Assembly (NCBI RefSeq): GCF_004335005.1
Contig: NZ_RQRT01000036.1
Location: 1 to 43,090 of the forward strand
DNA: 43,090 bases
Direction: 5' to 3'
Source: Paracoccus nototheniae
GTDB lineage: Bacteria > Pseudomonadota > Alphaproteobacteria > Rhodobacterales > Rhodobacteraceae
Notes under the pieces: generated by a model
What the model was told of the DNA's origin: nothing
Databases searched by the model: none
The model's input: the letters and a program-made list of their open reading frames with translations, nothing else
Shown: positions 41,801 through 43,090 of the stretch, piece after piece
Layout: the number at the start of each line of letters is the position of its first letter
Numbering within the stretch: position 1 is the stretch's first letter
Translations under genes and position numbers: made by a program

Positions 41801-42844
41801 CGGGCTGTCTGGCAGGAGACTGTCTGGCAGGGGGCTGGCCAGCGGATCGGGGGGGCGCGCGATCAGGATCAGGCCCTGACCCCAGTCCATCAGATCGGCG
41901 GTCACGATATGGCATTGCCCCTTGGCCGCCCGCCGCTTGCCGACCGATAGCAGCCGGGTCAGCCGCGACCATGCGGGCAGGTCGGTGGGCAAAGCCAGCC
42001 ATTCGACCGCGCTGTCGGTCAGCACCAGCCGCGCCCCGGCGATCAGGCGCGGCAGAGGCTGGTCCGGGGGGAAGGGGGCCGTGGCCTCGGACGGCTGCGC
42101 CCTGGTCTGGCGGCTGGAGTGATCGGTGATCTGCCGGGACCGGATCACCGGCCCCTGTCCGGTCTTGCCTTGGCCGTCGAACTTGGGGCCGTCGAACTTG
42201 GGGCCGTCGAACTTGGGGCCGTCAGACTTAGGGCCGTCAGACTTAGGGCCGTCGGATTTGGGCCCGGTGTTGTTTGGGGCGGTTTTTCGGGTGGCAGCAT
42301 GTCCCGGCGCGGTTCCGTTTCCGGCCTGCATCCCGCGCTCTGCCTGCGGCCCACCGCCTGCTTGCTCACCGCCTGCCTGTGCGCTGCCTTCTTGTGCGCT
42401 GCCCTCTGTCCGTGTCCCGCGTTCGGTCTCGGCGTCGCGGCCCGCTTGCATCCCTCCTTCAGCCCCGGCGGCCCCGGCCTCTGCCAGCGCCTCATCGCGC
42501 AGGCGGGTCAGTTCCTTCAGCGCCGAAAAAGCCCGGACCACGCCCGCCACCGAATTGCGGTCGGTGATCGCGATGGCGGTCAGGCCCAGCTCGGCGGCGC
42601 GGGTCACCAGTTCCTCGGGATGCGAGGCGCCGGTCAGGAAGGTGAAATTCGTGGTCACGCAGAGTTCGGCATAAGCCGGGCCAGGTGATGGAGGGCAGGC
42701 GCCGGTTGGGCAAGCTTCGGTCGGGCCGGAGATATCCGGTGCCGCCATCCCGTCCGGCCCATGGTTCGATCCGTCAGAATTTGCCCGCCGCGATCCGCCC
42801 CCCGGGGGTGTGACGACCCCGCCCGGCCCCGTCGCGGTCCTCAT
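38894..42844 (-). CDS. dnaE2: Error-prone DNA polymerase DnaE2 with repeat-filled insertions
   Basis: A 1316-aa C-family polymerase (ImuC), longer than the usual 1050-1150. The PHP domain starts at YAELCVTTNFTFLTGASHPEE (about residue 58), after a 57-residue Pro/Gly-rich extension. Two low-complexity insertions lie within the PHP part: about 120-262 (with six GPKSD/GPKFD repeats) and about 333-386 (PDSxx repeats). Downstream the core is intact: QGRGSAANSVICYLLGIT, PPDIDVDF (catalytic Asp), GPIQGGMVHPYL, SYGFPESHAASFA and an OB domain VTVTGLVITRQRPGT. It acts with ImuB in SOS mutagenesis. ATG 42844 overlaps the imuB stop (ATGA). Confidence 0.93.
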   Translation of the reverse strand: MRTATGPGGVVTPPGGGSRRANSDGSNHGPDGMAAPDISGPTEACPTGACPPSPGPAYAELCVTTNFTFLTGASHPEELVTRAAELGLTAIAITDRNSVAGVVRAFSALKELTRLRDEALAEAGAAGAEGGMQAGRDAETERGTRTEGSAQEGSAQAGGEQAGGGPQAERGMQAGNGTAPGHAATRKTAPNNTGPKSDGPKSDGPKSDGPKFDGPKFDGPKFDGQGKTGQGPVIRSRQITDHSSRQTRAQPSEATAPFPPDQPLPRLIAGARLVLTDSAVEWLALPTDLPAWSRLTRLLSVGKRRAAKGQCHIVTADLMDWGQGLILIARPPDPLASPLPDSLLPDSPLPDSSMPDSSMPGSSTPADSGPADSGPGDPRPAQSSPVSADIARMAQAFPGCVYLGAAPGYDGQDQARLDRMAGLAQATGAPLVAVGDVLMHRASRRPMADVLSCLRLGCTIHDLGLRRLPNAERRLKDGADMMRLFHRHPQALARTLDIAARCTFRLDDLRYHYPDEALNGEPAQDRLARLAAAGLRWRYPKGAPEDMTARVDKELGLIAHLGYAPYFLTVHDIVAFARSRGILCQGRGSAANSVICYLLGITEVPPESITLIFERFISRERGEPPDIDVDFEHERREEVIQHIYDRYGRDRAGLTATVIHFRARAAIREVGKVMGLGQDVLAAMSGQIWGFSSDAPKADRLRAAGLDPDDPHLAMTLRLVAEITGFPRHLSQHVGGFVITHGRLDELCPIENAAMQDRTVIEWDKDDIDALGLMKVDVLALGMLTAIRKAFGLLVDHEGVSHDLASIPQRDATVYDMLCRADAVGVFQVESRAQLNFLPRMRPRNLYDLVCEVAIVRPGPIQGGMVHPYLARRRGLEPVEDLGPALNKVLARTYGVPLFQEQAMQIAVVGAGFTPAEADKLRRSLATFKRMGTIGGFRDRFVTGMLQRGYDEDFARRCFAQIEGFGSYGFPESHAASFARLVYISAWLKRHHQAVFTCALLNSQPMGFYAPAQLVRDARDRGVEVRPVCINLSAWDNRLERRTDGTLALRLGFRQIKGLRAEDAVWIIAARANGYPDVESVWRRAGVRPDTLERLAEGDAFTALGLPRREALWAARALRAPRPLPLFGADGEGGVEPAVHLPQMSLGEAVIEDYLSLRLSLRAHPLAILRPGLPESLPHDRLAHAAPGRVTVTGLVITRQRPGTASGVIFLTLEDETGVSNVVVWSRVYETFRSAVVAGRLLRVRGRIERDGPVVHVIAETIEDLSARLTTLGRPTMIQSNDGRADETRRPVVSRGGAAQHPRTQAGRLFPSRDFH
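41721..41840 (-). repeat. 15-bp coding minisatellite in dnaE2, eight units
   Basis: Eight consecutive 15-bp units starting GGC on the plus strand. GGCCCTGAATCGGCG is present twice identically (41721, 41736) and GGCATCGAACTGTCA twice (41766, 41781); the other four are diverged. They encode the PDSxx-type pentapeptides of the second insertion. Confidence 0.88.
42172..42261 (-). repeat. 15-bp coding minisatellite in dnaE2, six units
   Basis: GGCCGTCGAACTTGG at 42172, 42187 and 42202, then variants at 42217, 42232 and 42247. On the coding strand they read GPKSD (three) then GPKFD (three). Near-identity of the units indicates recent expansion. Confidence 0.93.
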
Positions 42845-43090
42845 GCGAATTCCCCCTGCACCGACCAGTGGTCCTTGCGGGGGGTGTGGAACATCCACAG
42901 GCGCGGCCCCTCGACCGTCTCGATCCGCCAGTAATTGCGCAGGCCGCCCTGCCATGCGGGATCGTCCAGCCACCATTCGGGGGCGATCCGTTCGGGGCCG
43001 GTGGCGCGCAGGGTGGTGAACTGGGTCCGGCGCCAGCGGAACCGTGTGGGGGGATGGCCGGTCGCGGCGGTCACCGGCTCGGGCGGGAAG
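42841..43090 (-). CDS. imuB: ImuB-like Y-family polymerase homologue, C-terminal part
   Basis: Only the last 82 codons are in the window; the 5' part is beyond the right edge. The tail APEWWLDDPAWQGGLRNYW and IETVEGPRLWMFHTP plus a final WSVQGEFA are the ImuB C-terminal signature. ImuB is a catalytically inactive Y-family hub that recruits DnaE2 to the beta clamp. Its stop overlaps dnaE2 by ATGA. Confidence 0.88.
   Translation of the reverse strand, partial: FPPEPVTAATGHPPTRFRWRRTQFTTLRATGPERIAPEWWLDDPAWQGGLRNYWRIETVEGPRLWMFHTPRKDHWSVQGEFA

Noticed and set aside
42845..42976. Extension of dnaE2 to 42976
   Set aside because: It would overlap the imuB C-terminus in another frame; the ATGA at 42844 is the natural coupled start.
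1..43090. tRNA genes, rRNA genes, CRISPR arrays, insertion sequences, integrases
   Set aside because: Read for on both strands; none seen apart from the tmRNA. The short tandem repeats lack CRISPR spacer structure.

Overview
The window looks like chromosome from a high-GC alphaproteobacterium of the Rhodobacteraceae/Paracoccaceae type. This rests on a circularly permuted two-piece tmRNA gene with tag peptide ANDNRAPIALAA, a zeta-type F1-ATPase inhibitor (DUF1476), a DUF4169 + ribbon-helix-helix + fumC + sspB neighbourhood, a BcsN-containing cellulose cluster and an imuB-dnaE2 mutasome. Paracoccus is plausible, but the genus cannot be fixed from sequence reading alone.

Layout. 1-1382 (-): penicillin-acylase-family Ntn hydrolase, cut by the left edge, with Gly where the nucleophilic Ser is expected. 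1521-2879 (+): beta-hydroxyacid dehydrogenase and a PaaI-like thioesterase. 2969-6520 (-): ribbon-helix-helix protein, DUF4169, fumC, a DapA-superfamily lyase and sspB. 6571-13223 (-): a four-gene, fully overlapping operon with its own promoter and intrinsic terminator, encoding all six activities of petrobactin biosynthesis (AsbA to AsbF) with AsbB-AsbC and AsbD-AsbE fused. It lies directly downstream of ssrA (about 13315-13631, -). 13794-15642: PepSY protein, zeta inhibitor, purC and purS. 15730-20399 (+): polar amino-acid ABC transporter plus a glutamine-synthetase-like ligase. 20455-23009 (-): modABC behind a Mo-box-like dyad. 23237-31187 (+): cellulose operon bcsN-bcsA-bcsB-bcsZ-TPR protein, with four-base ATGA overlaps from bcsA onward. 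31230-33201 (-): a surface-type lipoprotein and an exported barrel-like protein. 33339-36007: divergent diguanylate cyclase and degenerate-GGDEF/EAL protein. 36024-38448: phosphonate genes phnM, a DUF1045 gene and phnN. 38894-43090 (-): dnaE2 and the 3' end of imuB.

How the parts fit. AsbF makes 3,4-dihydroxybenzoate from 3-dehydroshikimate. The AsbC domain adenylates it, the AsbD domain carries it, the AsbE domain passes it to spermidine, and the two NIS synthetases (AsbA, AsbB domain) join the arms to citrate. No receptor or uptake genes are visible nearby. The PilZ domain of BcsA links cellulose synthesis to cyclic di-GMP, and a cyclase/phosphodiesterase pair lies 2 kb downstream.

The most unusual observations are the compact petrobactin-type operon with two fusions, the Ser-to-Gly change in the acylase, and a recurring 15-bp minisatellite pattern that inserts pentapeptide repeats into DnaE2 and BcsB and also occurs just before the EAL gene.
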